A stretch of DNA of 64,000 nt from Cladobotryum mycophilum (taxonomy: Eukaryota; Ascomycota; Sordariomycetes; Hypocreales; Hypocreaceae): positions 868,001-932,000 of the forward strand of contig JAVFKD010000004.1 in assembly GCA_036429605.1 (NCBI GenBank), written 5' to 3'. The position numbers were made by a program, and so were the translations under genes. Under the pieces are notes generated by a model, which was given only the letters and a program-made list of their open reading frames with translations, ran no database searches and was not told where the DNA came from. Every line of letters begins with the position of its first letter. Position 1 is the first letter of the stretch. Positions 36,111 to 47,203 of the stretch are shown here, piece by piece.

Positions 36111-37599
36111 TTATTGCTTGAGCTGCTTTAGTCGCTTCTCAAGGAGGCGGATGGTCGACTTGGGGATGTGAAGCCTGTGAGCAAGGACCAACGCCCCGGT
36201 TAGGGTGGCGAGAGCACCGGCCTGGTGAGCGGCTGCCAGGGGGATGGGGACCATGTATATCAGGGTGGAAATGCCCAGGGCAGCCTGGAGGGTGACGAGG
36301 TGCACGAGGCCTAGGGTGCCCTTCTTAGCGTTCCTGGGTAGGATGGCGGCGACTCTACCGGTGCGGGAGTAGGCGAAGAGGGTGAGGATGGTGCAGAACG
36401 TGGTGACGGCCAAGATGCGGTGGTCTAGCTGGACCAGGGTCGGGTTCTCGAGGAAGTTGCGCCACCAGAGATCGGAGTGGTCCTCCTTGCGCGAGTAGAA
36501 GGCGTCGAAGAGCTCCGTCTTGGGGGGACGAAGCCGAGGCCCATCTTGGGGAACTCGTTGTAGATGAGGCCGGCGTCGAGGCCGGCGACCAGGGCGCCGG
36601 ACATGGCAGTCAGGAAGACGAGACCGGCGACGCCAAAGGCCGAACGGCGGAATGCGTTGATGGCGGGGTTCTTGAGAGCGTTGAGCACGGTCGCGGCGGC
36701 GGCGGGGTCGGCGAGCAGCCGGCGGGTGCGCAGGATGGAGAGGCCGGTGAGGAGCATCCACGAGTAGCAGATGAAGGCAGTTCCCAGATGGGCGGCCAAT
36801 CGGTACTGAGAGACCCGGGGGTGGGACCCGGGGGCGAACAGGTCGTCCTTCAAGCCGGACTTGACCATCCACCAGCCGATGAAGCCCTGAAACCCGATCA
36901 AGCTGGAGATTCCCAGGAGGTTGAGCGCCATCCTCGGGCTGACCCTGCGGCGGGCGACAAAGTACACGGTAGGCAGGACGAAACTAAGGCCGATGAAGCG
37001 GCCCCATACCCTGTGCGACCACTCCATGAAATAAATCTTCTTGAACTCGTCGAGGCTCATGTGCGGGTTCAGGAGCTTGAACTCGGGTGAGGCTCGATAC
37101 TTTTCGAACTCGGACTCCCAATCCGCCTGCGACATGGGGGGTAGCGAGCCGGTGACTGGCTTCCATTCCGTGATGCTTAGACTAAAGCGTATCAAGTTTT
37201 TTAGTTAGTTGCGCATGTTGCTAGGAGAATGTAAAAAGGAGGAGGAGGGACTTACCCAGACTCGGTCAATCTCGTCAGGCCACCCCACACCACGATGCCG
37301 AAGCAACTAGCCGCGCTGCCCAGGAGCCAATATGCCACCGCCCTGGACGTCGTCTTATGAGGAAACGATCCCGAAGCCTTCCCCTGCGCCTCTGCCGTTG
37401 TCCTAGCCGCCAACTGTTCCGCCAGACCCCCCAATTGGGAATCGACTTTCGCATCCGCATACCCCCTCGATCGCACCACGTTCAGAATGCGCGAGGAGGG
37501 CGAGCGCCGGGCGGGCTGTCGCAGGCATTGGTTGCAAATGAAGAACCTGGAAGGCGCCTGGAGGGCTGCCCTCCGAATCCCAGCTGCGAACAGCGCCAT
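36111..37599 (-). CDS. COX15: Heme A synthase COX15 (mitochondrial inner membrane), one apparent frameshift
   Basis: Exons 37599-37256 and 37181-36111 with a 74-nt intron (GTAAGT..TAG) splitting the family block GGLTRLTESGLSITEW. The N-terminus (MALFAAGIRRAALQAP) is Arg/Ala-rich and fits a mitochondrial presequence. Family blocks follow: EFKKIYFMEWSHRVWGR (heme-ligating His), GFQGFIGWWMVKSGL, RLAAHLGTAF, LDAGLIYNEFPKMG, LDHRILA and AAAHQAGAL, within about eight membrane helices. The enzyme oxidises the heme O methyl group to the formyl group of heme A for cytochrome c oxidase. After FPKMGLGFVPP the frame shifts at the C6 run on the coding strand (plus 36522-36527); one more C gives an uninterrupted protein of about 471 residues. 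Confidence 0.92.
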
Positions 37600-37956
37600 T
37601 GCTGTGTGTGATGGTGCTGGAACGAGGATTGGGGGGATGGAGGATGAGGGATGGTGGGATGATGTTGAAAGTAATTTGTCGCATGGGTCGATTTGTTTGG
37701 GCGGATGTAAAAATAAGCTAGTGCTGATAGGTGGGAGGTGGGGTGACTTGAGTTAACCACTACGAAATGTAGGCGAACCACTAAGATGGGTCTTGGTGAT
37801 GGCTTCACTCTAGACTTACTTGCACGACAAGGTCATAGGAATAAAGGTCATTTAATTCAACTATACTAAAGCTCCAGACTAACCAAGACCAACCAAACAA
37901 GTGCCGCCCTCATCTAATCTTGTTCCGATTCAGTTTCCAAATTCCACCTGAACAGC
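37600..37956. other. Intergenic
   Basis: COX15 promoter and the 3' flank of the ankyrin gene. Nothing specific seen. Confidence 0.4.
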
Positions 37957-39111
37957 CTACCCTATCAAAGCCACTCCAAGAGGTTGAACTTGAACCACAT
38001 TGCGGTTGAGCACTGGTTCTTGACCAGCCACAGCCAGTTTCTCGTGTGCCTTCAAAAGCCTTGCCACAGCAGTGCTGTTGTGATGCAGAGCGTAATCTCG
38101 AGCAGTTTTTCCATCGATATCACAAGCCAAGGGATTGACTCCTTTCTGGAGTAAAAACTGGCATCGACCCAAAGCTCTCTCAATCTTCTGGGCTGCAACA
38201 CCGTGCAATAATTTTCTTCCAGATTTGTCGACCTCACACCAGTCAGCTCCAGCGGCATCAAATATTGGAAGAAGTTGGTCGTCTATAGCCTCTGCCTCTT
38301 TTGCGTTCTGCTGGCTTTCTGTTTCGAACTTCTCCCATTCCTGCCTTGCTCCTCCATCATCAAGTAGAAGTCGCGCTGGTGTCTTTCCCAAATTGTTCCG
38401 AACATTAATGTCAGAGGTACAGCCGTATGTGAGGAACATATAGAACAAGACCCTTCGAGCGTTGGATCTCTCAGGCTGGCTGCTTTTGACATCAAGATCA
38501 GTGTCGGCAAGGTAGTGAAGAGCTGTATTGCCACGACCGTCACGGGCATGCACATCTGCGCCTGCAGCAACCAATATTTTGACGCAGTCCTCTAGAGCCG
38601 TGCAATTGGTCCACGTATGACTGTAGAGGGAGCGCCGTATGCGCATCAGAGCCGCATGTAGCGGGTATATTCCATGATTATCGGGCCGTCTTAGTAATGA
38701 TCGGAATTGAGTGACTAGATATTTCAGAGACTGGTATACAATTGGTGTCCAGCCGTAGCCATGATAAACGTCGTGCGCTTCTAATAAATGATGAAGAGCA
38801 TTTTTGCCCCTATAGTCGGTGGCATAGGGATCCACCCCGAGAGCCAGTAAATATTGAAGAACAATACGTGGCTGTTCAAGGCACTCACCCTTGTATATAT
38901 CAGGAATAAAGGGTCTCTCGTAACGCTCATGATCCTCTAGCTTCCGCAAATCTGTTGCTGTATGCTCAGCTGGAGCATCGGCACCAAGACCGCTTTTGCA
39001 CGCCGAAAGGAAAAGTGTACATCCTTGTGGATCGCGGCGCTCTAGTTGGAGGCTTTTGGATAGTTCTGGAGACTCAAGAATAGGTTTCACGTAAAGGCCA
39101 TCTTCGAGCAT
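37957..39111 (-). CDS. Ankyrin-repeat protein, N-terminus uncertain
   Basis: A single 384-residue frame from the ATG at 39111 to the stop at 37957. Ankyrin repeats are recognisable by LLALGVDPYATDYRGKNALHHL, GIYPLHAALM, LVAAGADVHARDGRGNTALHYLAD, INVRNNLGKTPARLLLDDG, LHGVAAQ and LLQKGVNPLACDIDGKTARDYA. These stack into a protein-binding solenoid. No catalytic or membrane domain is present. The frame stays open upstream to a stop near 39160 without another ATG, so a further 5' exon (fungal ankyrin proteins are often longer and carry other domains) is possible. Partner and role cannot be inferred. Confidence 0.72.
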   Translation of the reverse strand: MLEDGLYVKPILESPELSKSLQLERRDPQGCTLFLSACKSGLGADAPAEHTATDLRKLEDHERYERPFIPDIYKGECLEQPRIVLQYLLALGVDPYATDYRGKNALHHLLEAHDVYHGYGWTPIVYQSLKYLVTQFRSLLRRPDNHGIYPLHAALMRIRRSLYSHTWTNCTALEDCVKILVAAGADVHARDGRGNTALHYLADTDLDVKSSQPERSNARRVLFYMFLTYGCTSDINVRNNLGKTPARLLLDDGGARQEWEKFETESQQNAKEAEAIDDQLLPIFDAAGADWCEVDKSGRKLLHGVAAQKIERALGRCQFLLQKGVNPLACDIDGKTARDYALHHNSTAVARLLKAHEKLAVAGQEPVLNRNVVQVQPLGVALIG

Positions 39112-39947
39112 GGCATGAATGACGCTGCGGAGGTGAGATGAGTACTGCTTTCTTGCATGTCAGTGTCCCACAAACAATAACAAAGTGTCATCCCTGATTC
39201 GTCTTCTTAGCGAAGTACTACTGTTGCGATACCTTAGTACCTTGCACAACTCCTCTCCATACTGTAACTTGCCTTGTTGCCAAACCGTGGATGATTTTGA
39301 ATGGGGGTGGGATTGATCAAGCGCACATGCTTCGTACACAGGCCTGGCATAATTGGAATAGAATTGGCAGTAGAAAAGCTAATTACACAACGCCAAAAAA
39401 GGTAAAATGACGGGCACATTTTGATGATGAGTCAACTCTCAGTCTTTCTCTCTTCTCTCTTCTCTCGTGTCTCGACCACCCCCCTTTTTCCAACCCTGCC
39501 AATAAACACCAACACGGGCTTTAGGGGAAAAGGCCAAGCTTGCGGTATTTCACTTTCATGGACCTGTATGCCTTTGGTCCCATTAATCTCATCTCATCAG
39601 CTTGCCCATACTAAAATCCGGAACTCTCTTTTTGTAGTCCACAGCGACCTCACTGAGCTTCTCGGTTGGATCTCCCATACGAGCAAGAACGTCATAGTAG
39701 TCTCCCACCCCGGGCATCAATTTATTCGAATCGATATTGCCTGTCACCGGCTTCCCTGTATCGAAATTCGCCCTGTTGATTTCACCAAATAGATGATTGA
39801 AGCTATAAGCAGGTTCGTCGAGGATTTCCGTAGATGTATGTAGTTCCGTCGGCCGCTTGATATCACCGGAATCCTCGTTTAGGGCCTAAATACTGTTATT
39901 TCCAGTATCAGTATTCGCTCAAATGCACTCGTTACTCGAAGTCTAAC
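39112..39947. other. Intergenic
   Basis: No supported gene. A 123-codon plus-strand frame at 39421-39792 overlaps the 3' flank of the secreted-protein gene and has no family resemblance. Confidence 0.4.
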
Positions 39948-40257
39948 TTACTGTAATAAAAACTTATCAAGATTGCATCTCTTACCAAATTTGGTGATCC
40001 GATCACCTTGGCATCCCGGTGCGACAGTGAAAGCGTAGGTTGGGTTAAGTTCTTTGATCTTTTCTTCAGTGAGGTATGCATTCCAATAAAGCATCCTAGA
40101 AGGGTTCGTAATGAGTTCCATCTTGGTTGTTTATCATGTAGCGGGGGTAGGTAACGAGAGAAACATACCGTTCGGCGGCATCACGCTCTCCATACGACAG
40201 CGCAACCGGCAGGAACGTTGCCACGTAAAGGGTGATCAAAATCCAAAGGTTCTTCAT
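39948..40257 (-). CDS. Small secreted protein, about 78 residues
   Basis: The ATG at 40257 starts a clear signal peptide (MKNLWILITLYVATFLPVALS). Exon 1 is 40257-40169, intron 40168-40096 (GTATGT..TAG), exon 2 40095-39948 ending in TAA. The mature part is short (YGERDAAERMLYWNAYL...) with two Cys, as in GCQGDR and KRC, which could form one disulfide. A second intron starting at GTAAGAG near 39988 is an alternative that changes only the last residues. The gene is divergent from the chitinase relic 1.2 kb away and may share its control region. Killer-toxin-like chitinase genes in fungi are often paired with small secreted or LysM genes; no LysM motif is seen here. Confidence 0.5.
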
Positions 40258-41457
40258 TGCGAGATCTTGCGTTGCAAATAGCTAAGCAAGTAAATGCTGC
40301 TACAGAGCCAAGAGACAACAACAAAGTTGAATGGGAATGGAGATAATGCACTTGGGCAATAAGATTTCTGCGAGGAGAGGATTGTGTGATTAGGCTCTTC
40401 CGAGGTGCGGTCCTCTACATCATGCTTTTGGAAGCAGCGTGTCCAAGTTCGTGAAATTAGGGCCCTTAGGCATCGAATATCAATGAGAGAAGTGACTTTT
40501 AGATCGCACGACGAACCTTACTCAGCCCCGTAGGGTGTAACAAGACTGAGAGCTACCCGTTGACGAATAAGGTGCATAGATCATGTTCGCTCTCAGATGT
40601 AACATGAAGAAAATGATCGATGCCGTTCCATGATGGCCTGATCTAGTATTCTTGTAATGCGTTATAGATCGTCTTAGGTCACCCAGCTACACGATGGTAG
40701 AGGTGAATAACAGTTCCACTTATAGCGGGTGAATTGAGGACCGGAAAGCGGCACCAGTGGTTGGAGTCAGTTGTATTGGGTATGCTGCTGTTGGTTTTAC
40801 AGGAGCTGCCATGACAGAGCCTTGAACATGACATTGGTGAGCACAGTGGGAAGCCCGTTGTGGATTATTGGCTCATGCTAGGATTAATTGACCAACCTCT
40901 GTGAGCCCTGAAGTTTGAGTAAGCGAATCAAACGACGAATGTAGGGTTCGGTGGATGCAGGTAAGGGACACCGTGTATCTTCATATTGGATGATCGCTCT
41001 TCTTGTCGTTCAACATCAGAGATCGGTTACGATTCAATGGGAGCAACATACCACCAAATGAGGCAATATTGATGCTCAAGTCGACATGTAACTAGAGATC
41101 TTGCTCAAATGGGATGATACACGATTTGTGTGTGTGTGTGTGAATGTTGCAAATGTTGATCCCGCGAGGCTTTCGTTGGACCTTGCTACAGACATGGTGA
41201 GATGTTTACACTCTTGGCTCGCCTTTGGCAGAACCTGATTAGCTGAGATCATGCCCGAGATTCCATAATCTATTGTCCTTAATTGCTGCGTCCTCTATGA
41301 CAACTTCAACCCCTCCCTTATCCTTTCAAACACCCTTTCCCATTACCTGCGCTATCCGAGAAATCAACACTTGTATTTCTTTTTTGCACTAGTCTATCTT
41401 ACATTGAAACTTTCATCATACATTGTTTTGCATTGAACCAAGACCAACTGATCCGAC
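40258..41457. other. Divergent promoter region
   Basis: 1.2 kb between the secreted-protein gene and the chitinase relic. It contains a GT microsatellite (41127-41143) and no open frame of note. Both genes could be regulated from it. Confidence 0.45.
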
Positions 41458-44400
41458 ATGTGGCTACTCCTGTCGATCATCATAACGGGCTTTTTAGCCT
41501 TGGTCCCTGCAGTTGATGTGAATGAGCCTGAAACTTTCTACTTGGCTCTGTGTCCCTGCCCGAAGGAATGCGATGGTACCCCTGAGAGCTGGACCGTATA
41601 CTCATGGCTGGATCGCCTCCGCTTTTGCAAGCAGCCAATGCTGTTGGACTTTGCCATTCACAATTCCCTCGAAGGCCTAAGTAGGACAGTCAAGCTTCGG
41701 ACCTGTACATCAGGGGACACTGATGATGTGAAAAACACTACTACCTCTTTTCGTATGAGCCATGATCAACGCTCGGCCGATGACCAAATGCCTACATGCT
41801 TCCCAGCAACCCAATTCAAGCTTCCCCTGAAGCTCTTCCTGAGCACCGACATCGGCTCGGCTGTGGTGAGCGATCTACAGACAACCATGGACCATTTGAA
41901 AAGGTCCCTGGCAGATTCAATTCATTGCACTACTTCATTCCTTGTGGGATACCACAATCAGGCCGTTGTTGCAGTCTACAGCGGCTCCGCCATCGAGAAC
42001 GTCAACACACTGCCCTCGGTTATGAACCGGCTCCTAGAGCTGGTTGGTACTTGGGATCATGAAAGATTACCAAAAAGCATCATCATGCAGCTATGTGGAG
42101 ACGACCGCAATGCTGCCCACACCTTCGGCATTTCTGTCGACACCACAGGTGACTTGGCCGCTGTTCAGAAGGCTGTGCTGTCCTGGAGCCAAGGCATGTG
42201 CTATAACGCCATAGGATCGCGCTAGGACAAGCTCGACGACATCAATATCTATGAGATTCCTTTATTCAATCAAGATACTCCGAGTGGTAATAATAAGAGC
42301 ACACTTCCTCAATTCAGGTCAGGCCTGACTCTGCCAGTCCTCGCTCCAACACCAGGTCTAGATGGCAGCTGCGAAAGCTATAATGTCGGACTAAGCAACT
42401 TCTGTGCCGCGATCGCGAATGCACATGGCATTACAGTGACCCAACTTGAAGGCTTTAACGATGGAAAGACCTGGGGCTGGAATGGCTGTGACCAGTTGGT
42501 TGTCGGCCTCCTCATCTGCCTGAGTGAGGGAACCCCTCCACTTCCAGCTCCAGTCTCAAATGCTTTGTGTGGTCCTATTGTTCCTGGGACAAGATACCTT
42601 CACTATGGACAAACGCTTTCGGATCTCAACCCTTGTCCACTCAACGCTTGCTGCGATATTTGGGGTCAATATGGAAATACACTAGATCACTGCCTGACTA
42701 ACCCAGGGCCAAGAGGGAATCCGGGTACAGCCCCCCGGAAAAAATAGCTGTGTCTCAAACTGTGGGTTGGATTTCTCAAAAGGGTAAGTTTCTCATGTCA
42801 TTCGATGCGGTGGCTAAGCAATCAATCCTAACCATCTCTCTTTCGAGCGTCCAGGACAAGAATACCGATCGGCCATACCAGCATTGCTTACTATGAATCC
42901 TGGAACTGGGACCGCCCATGCCTGAACTATAGGGTGTCTGAAATTAGCGCAGTAGATCCATTCTATACTCATATCCACTGGGCATTTGCTATCGTTGGCG
43001 GTGGCTTCAATGTTGTTGTCAACGACAGATATAGGCAATGGTACAACTTCCTCAGCCTTCCAGAGCCCACACAGAAAGTTATTTCCTTTGGTGGATGGGG
43101 CCGCTCAGCGGATGCGGCTACATACGACAAACTCCGGCAATCAATGTATCCTCGGAATGTTGACATATTTGTGACGAGTATCATCAACTTCATGGATGAG
43201 TATAAGCTCGACGGTGTTCATATCGAATGGGAGTATCCAGGGGTGAGTTCATTCTCTTTCTTTCGTTGTGACTGCGTAATTCTGATCATCCAAATACAGG
43301 TAACAGCCGTCCCTGGCATCCCGCTTGGCCAGAAGACTGACGCGCCCAATTACCTCGCTTTCTTGAAAAAAATTGCGGGCAAAGCTGCCCACGGGCAAAG
43401 CTTTGCCCATCTCGGCACCTGCATATTACTAGTTTCTAAAGGAGTTCCCTATCCTAGAAATATCTAAACAGGTGGATCACATTGTCTACAAGACTAATGA
43501 TCTTCATGGTACGCATCTCCCCCATCGCCTCTTGACCTTACGTTGACATCGAGTTCAGGCTAGTGGGACTTTAACAACGGCTGGTCGCAGGAGGGCTGTC
43601 CTTCAGGCAGCTGCCCTCGAAGTCATGGTTCGTGAATTCCCCATGGCTCTGTTTACGGTAGGAGTAGAACCGACGGGATAAGTAGTCAACTTTACGGAGA
43701 CATTATTTGCGCTTTCTATGTGTAAGTCTTGATGACATTCCATCGTGGTGGAACATCGCTGACCTTCTTTGACAGTGAACAAAGCAGGCCTGGATGCCAG
43801 CAAAGTTGTCGTCGCCTATTCAAGCTATGGGCGCTCTTATAGGGTAATTGACAGGTCGGCCTGCGAGAGGAGCTTGGACGACATCGGTTGCCGATTTACT
43901 GGTCCGTACTCGAATGCCACTCCAGGAGTCTGCACAGGGACCGCTGGGTATCTCTCGAATGCCGAAATCAACGAGATCGTGACCAATGAGGCCAATACGG
44001 TTGTTAGATTCGATGAGGCAAGCCACTCAATCACGCTTCTTTATGGGCCTGATTGGGTTTCCTTCCTGACGGATGACATGAAGAAAGCTCGCCTCAACTA
44101 TTATCTGGTGTATCGCTACGCTGGCGTAGCTGATTGGGCCATCGACCTACAGGCCTACACTGATGATGACTTTGATCCTCATGGGGAATACGACCTCCCG
44201 GATACATCGCTGTCGGCTCCTTGCAATGGAAACTACCAAACACTTGAGGAACTAGACACCGCTGCTGAAACGATCCCGGCTCATTGCATCACAATTTACA
44301 CCCTTATTGCGCTCAACAACCTGCTTAAGCGGAGTTTGAGTGATTACAACGATATGATGTCCGATGGTTATGACCGCAAGTTCAAAACTTACGCCAAGGA

Positions 44401-45475
44401 GATGGCTAAGACGGCCGGGGACACCTTGCAGAGCTTCATCACCGAGAACGGTAATAAATATTTCTCATGCATCGTCACGGAGCCGTCCGTGTGCTGCAAG
44501 GTGTGTGTATCGGAGGATGGTAATGGCCGCCCTTCACATTGTTCTTACTGCTTCGAACAAGGGAATTGCTACAGCATGATCCTTATAGATGGTCACTTAA
44601 CTCCGTTCTTGATCAACATAATGGTGAATCAGTCGGAGCCCTATCCGCCTGATTATTCGAAACGTGGCTTTGGGCCAGATGACCCATTTCAACAAACGGT
44701 TTATTGGACGCTACTCGACGAGGCTGGTTTTTACGCAGATCTTGAGTCCAGCATGGCTATTCCGAGGGCCAGGACGAAAATAGGGACATATAACCGCACA
44801 GGTTTATGTCCCTCGAAGGCGGCATACAACCATGCGTGTTGGTACATTGGATATGACTTCAATGTCCCGGTCATTAATGGGTACACGGCCTCCGACGTGC
44901 TGGATCCGAAGGAGGTTGTATTGAAGGCCCTCACCAATGCACAATCCTTGGGTCCGCAAATAGAGACCGTCATCAGTCAGCTCTAGATGAACGGCTGGCT
45001 CGGGGACAGCGCCGCGCTGATTGACAGCCTCAGCATGCCAATCTTCATGCTCGCCTCGGCAACAGAGAACATGGCCCAGGTGGAGGAGGTTGCCGACAAG
45101 ATTGACGAGGAAAAGAAGAAGGCTTTCATAATTGCGTTTTTGAGCGCCGTCTTCCTCATTGTGCCATTTGTCGGCGAAGTCGTGGGCTCCATAGCAGGGC
45201 TTGCCGAGCTTGGGATCGTCCTGGGAGTGCTTGGCGCAGCGGGGGACGCCACGCTGGACATTTACACCATTGTGGACGATCCTGAGAATGCCCCGATGGC
45301 CATCTTTGATCTTGTGCTTGCTCCGCTTGCGCTGTTGGACATTGCCAAGATCGCCAAGGCGTCGAGTCTACGGAGGGGCATGAGAGCGGAGGATGTGGCC
45401 AAGCTCAGTAAGGGGGTCAAGCGAAGGATGGATATCATAGACAAGGTGAAGGGTATATGCCGGCGAGACCTGTAA
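41458..45475 (+). pseudogene. Killer-toxin-like chitinase (subgroup C, LysM, ChtBD1, GH18), disrupted
   Basis: Order as in zymocin-type fungal chitinases: signal peptide (MWLLLSIIITGFLALVPAV), cysteine-rich N-terminal region, LysM (about 42366-42530), hevein-like chitin-binding module (CPLNACCDIWGQYGNT, one Cys replaced by Tyr), GH18 barrel (42855-44200) and the long C-terminal region (to 45475). Introns are preserved at 42784-42854, 43243-43299, 43509-43558 and in the 43630-43780 stretch. Lesions: in-frame TAG at 42223, a C6-run frameshift at 42731-42736, an A7-run frameshift at 43366-43372, TAG at 43430, TAG at 43561 and TAG at 44984. Family comparison implies Trp at 43430 and Gln at 43561. 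The GH18 catalytic block reads DGVHIEWE instead of DxxDxDxE, so chitinase activity was probably lost even before the nonsense changes. Confidence 0.78.
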
Positions 45476-45701
45476 GAGGCAGGTGGAAGAAAAGTTGCGC
45501 CGCCCTTTTACACATGCGGTTAGGAAACTACTTTCTATATGTATGGAAGTGTGGTGAGGCCCCTCACGAGGATGGGCTTCAGGAAGTGCCTTGATCTAAA
45601 CGATTGGAACAAGAATGGACTTGATAACATGATTTCTATGTATAACGAATGTGCCATGAAATGAAATGTATGAAAGGATTCGCTGTTTCGTTCTCAATCT
45701 G

Positions 45702-47203
45702 TCAGCTGCGTTTCTCCCTACTCTTCCTGGTGCGAAGCACCCAGCACAGTAACACGACAAGCGTGAGGGGCGAAGCAACGGCGAAGTAGATCCAGATACG
45801 CCTCGAAGCCATGACCTTGGTGTCCGCCTGCCAGTTGAAAAAGGATATGCTGAAGAATGACCAGATTGTGTTGGGTACAAAATTAGTAGGCCTTCTGATG
45901 TGAGGGGGAGGTTGCCTACTTGCGCAAACAAAAGTCGCTGGAAGGAATACCAGCGTCATGACGGCAATCGTCTTCATCGAGGAGCTGTCCCGCAGAGTAG
46001 CTTCTGCTATGACTCGTGACTTGTCGGCGAGCTCGATATTGGCCTTTGTGTCCCGTTGGGCGATGAGATTATATACCTATATCCTAGGATCAGTTTTATG
46101 TAAGTGAGTTTTTATGGTATCATAATTGTGTCCTCGTACCGCAGTAAATTGGTTCTTTATCCGCCGCGGCAGAACCTCAAGGTCGTATTTCGACACCTGG
46201 CTTCGTCTTTCTTGCAACACGAAAAAGCTGTCCAATAATTTGAATGGCCTGCTTTGGCCATCTATTGAGCTTTCGGCGAGTTCTTGTGAAGAATTCTGCG
46301 TATTTATAGTGGTGTTGCCTTTGAATATACTTTGAGCGATGTTAACTTGAATATGTTGGTAGTTTGTAGTGGCTGTCTTGTGCTTTCCAATAAATTCTCG
46401 AAGCACAACAATCAGCTCCGTCTCAAAGTGCCGCCGCCTTTGGAGCTTGATCAAATCCGAGTTACATGCATGGAGATCTCGGATGAGAGAAGCAAAGTCG
46501 ACTATTGTCAAGCTGTTCAGAACCTGAGCTTCTATCCGTTCGATCCTTTGGATCAGGAGTGTTAGCGTCTGGGAGGTCTGGTTGACGTGGGCTTGTAAGA
46601 GAGTGAGAGGTAGAATCGCTAGAGGTAGGTCTGATGATTCCCACTCCCGGGGAATCTCCCATTTGCAATGTTCCAGAATAGATAGCTGGGACTGCGACAT
46701 GATGAGCAAGCTCCTGAAGCTGCGCTTGTTATCATCACCAACAATGGCGCTAGCTCCAAATGAACAGCAGAGTCCGGTATCATCCTGAGGTGTTTGTATG
46801 AAGAACCCTATATGATCATTAGTTGGAAGAGCAGATATTTGTATTTGACGGGAGAAGTACTTGCTGGCGCTTGCAGCCAAGTTGCACCGCCAGAGCTACT
46901 GTTCCACACAGCTTCATAGTCGATATTGGACCAAGGTTCGCCCATTTGATCTCCGGCGCTTCTAGTGATTTGGCCTGATTAGATTCAGAGCAGCACGGCC
47001 TACATTCAAGTTAGTAAGGGATGCGAAGTAGATGGCCTATGAGGTATAGCACACAAGATTTGCAAGGCGACATCGACATCATCTTGTGTCTCATTGAGAT
47101 GGATATCGCGCTGCCCCTGGCGACTAGAACAAGTGGTATCTGCACTGTAGAGTACCTCGAAGACGGTACGTGGGGATTGAGCGAGGCCTAATAGCTCTGA
47201 CAT
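45702..47203 (-). CDS. CorA-like fungal membrane protein
   Basis: Exons 47203-47053, 46974-46861, 46807-46140 and 46076-45702, introns GT-AG and in phase, about 435 residues. The hydrophilic N-terminal part (MSELLGLAQSPRTVFEV, DYEAVWNSSSGGATWLQ, FFIQTPQDDTGLCC, RSFRSLLIMSQSQLSILE) and helical middle lead to YNLIAQRDTKANIELADKS, SSSMKTIAVMTLVFLPATF and a last hydrophobic segment (IWIYFAVASPLTLVVLLCWVL). This layout is that of the fungal CorA-like Mg2+ transporter protein family, with two C-terminal helices but no GMN motif, so ion transport is doubtful. Between the two helices an extra proline-rich stretch (near 45905-45925) may be an unspliced intron whose acceptor I cannot place. An acceptor-like CAG near 47219-47221 suggests a further 5' exon. 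Confidence 0.72.

Noticed and set aside
39421..39792. 123-codon plus-strand frame
   Set aside because: No domain or codon bias and it lies in the flank of a better-supported minus-strand gene.
42172..42225. Intron that would remove the TAG at 42223 in the chitinase
   Set aside because: A GTGCTG..TAG intron would delete a VLSWSQG stretch that appears to belong to the protein, and the donor is poor; a stop codon is likelier.
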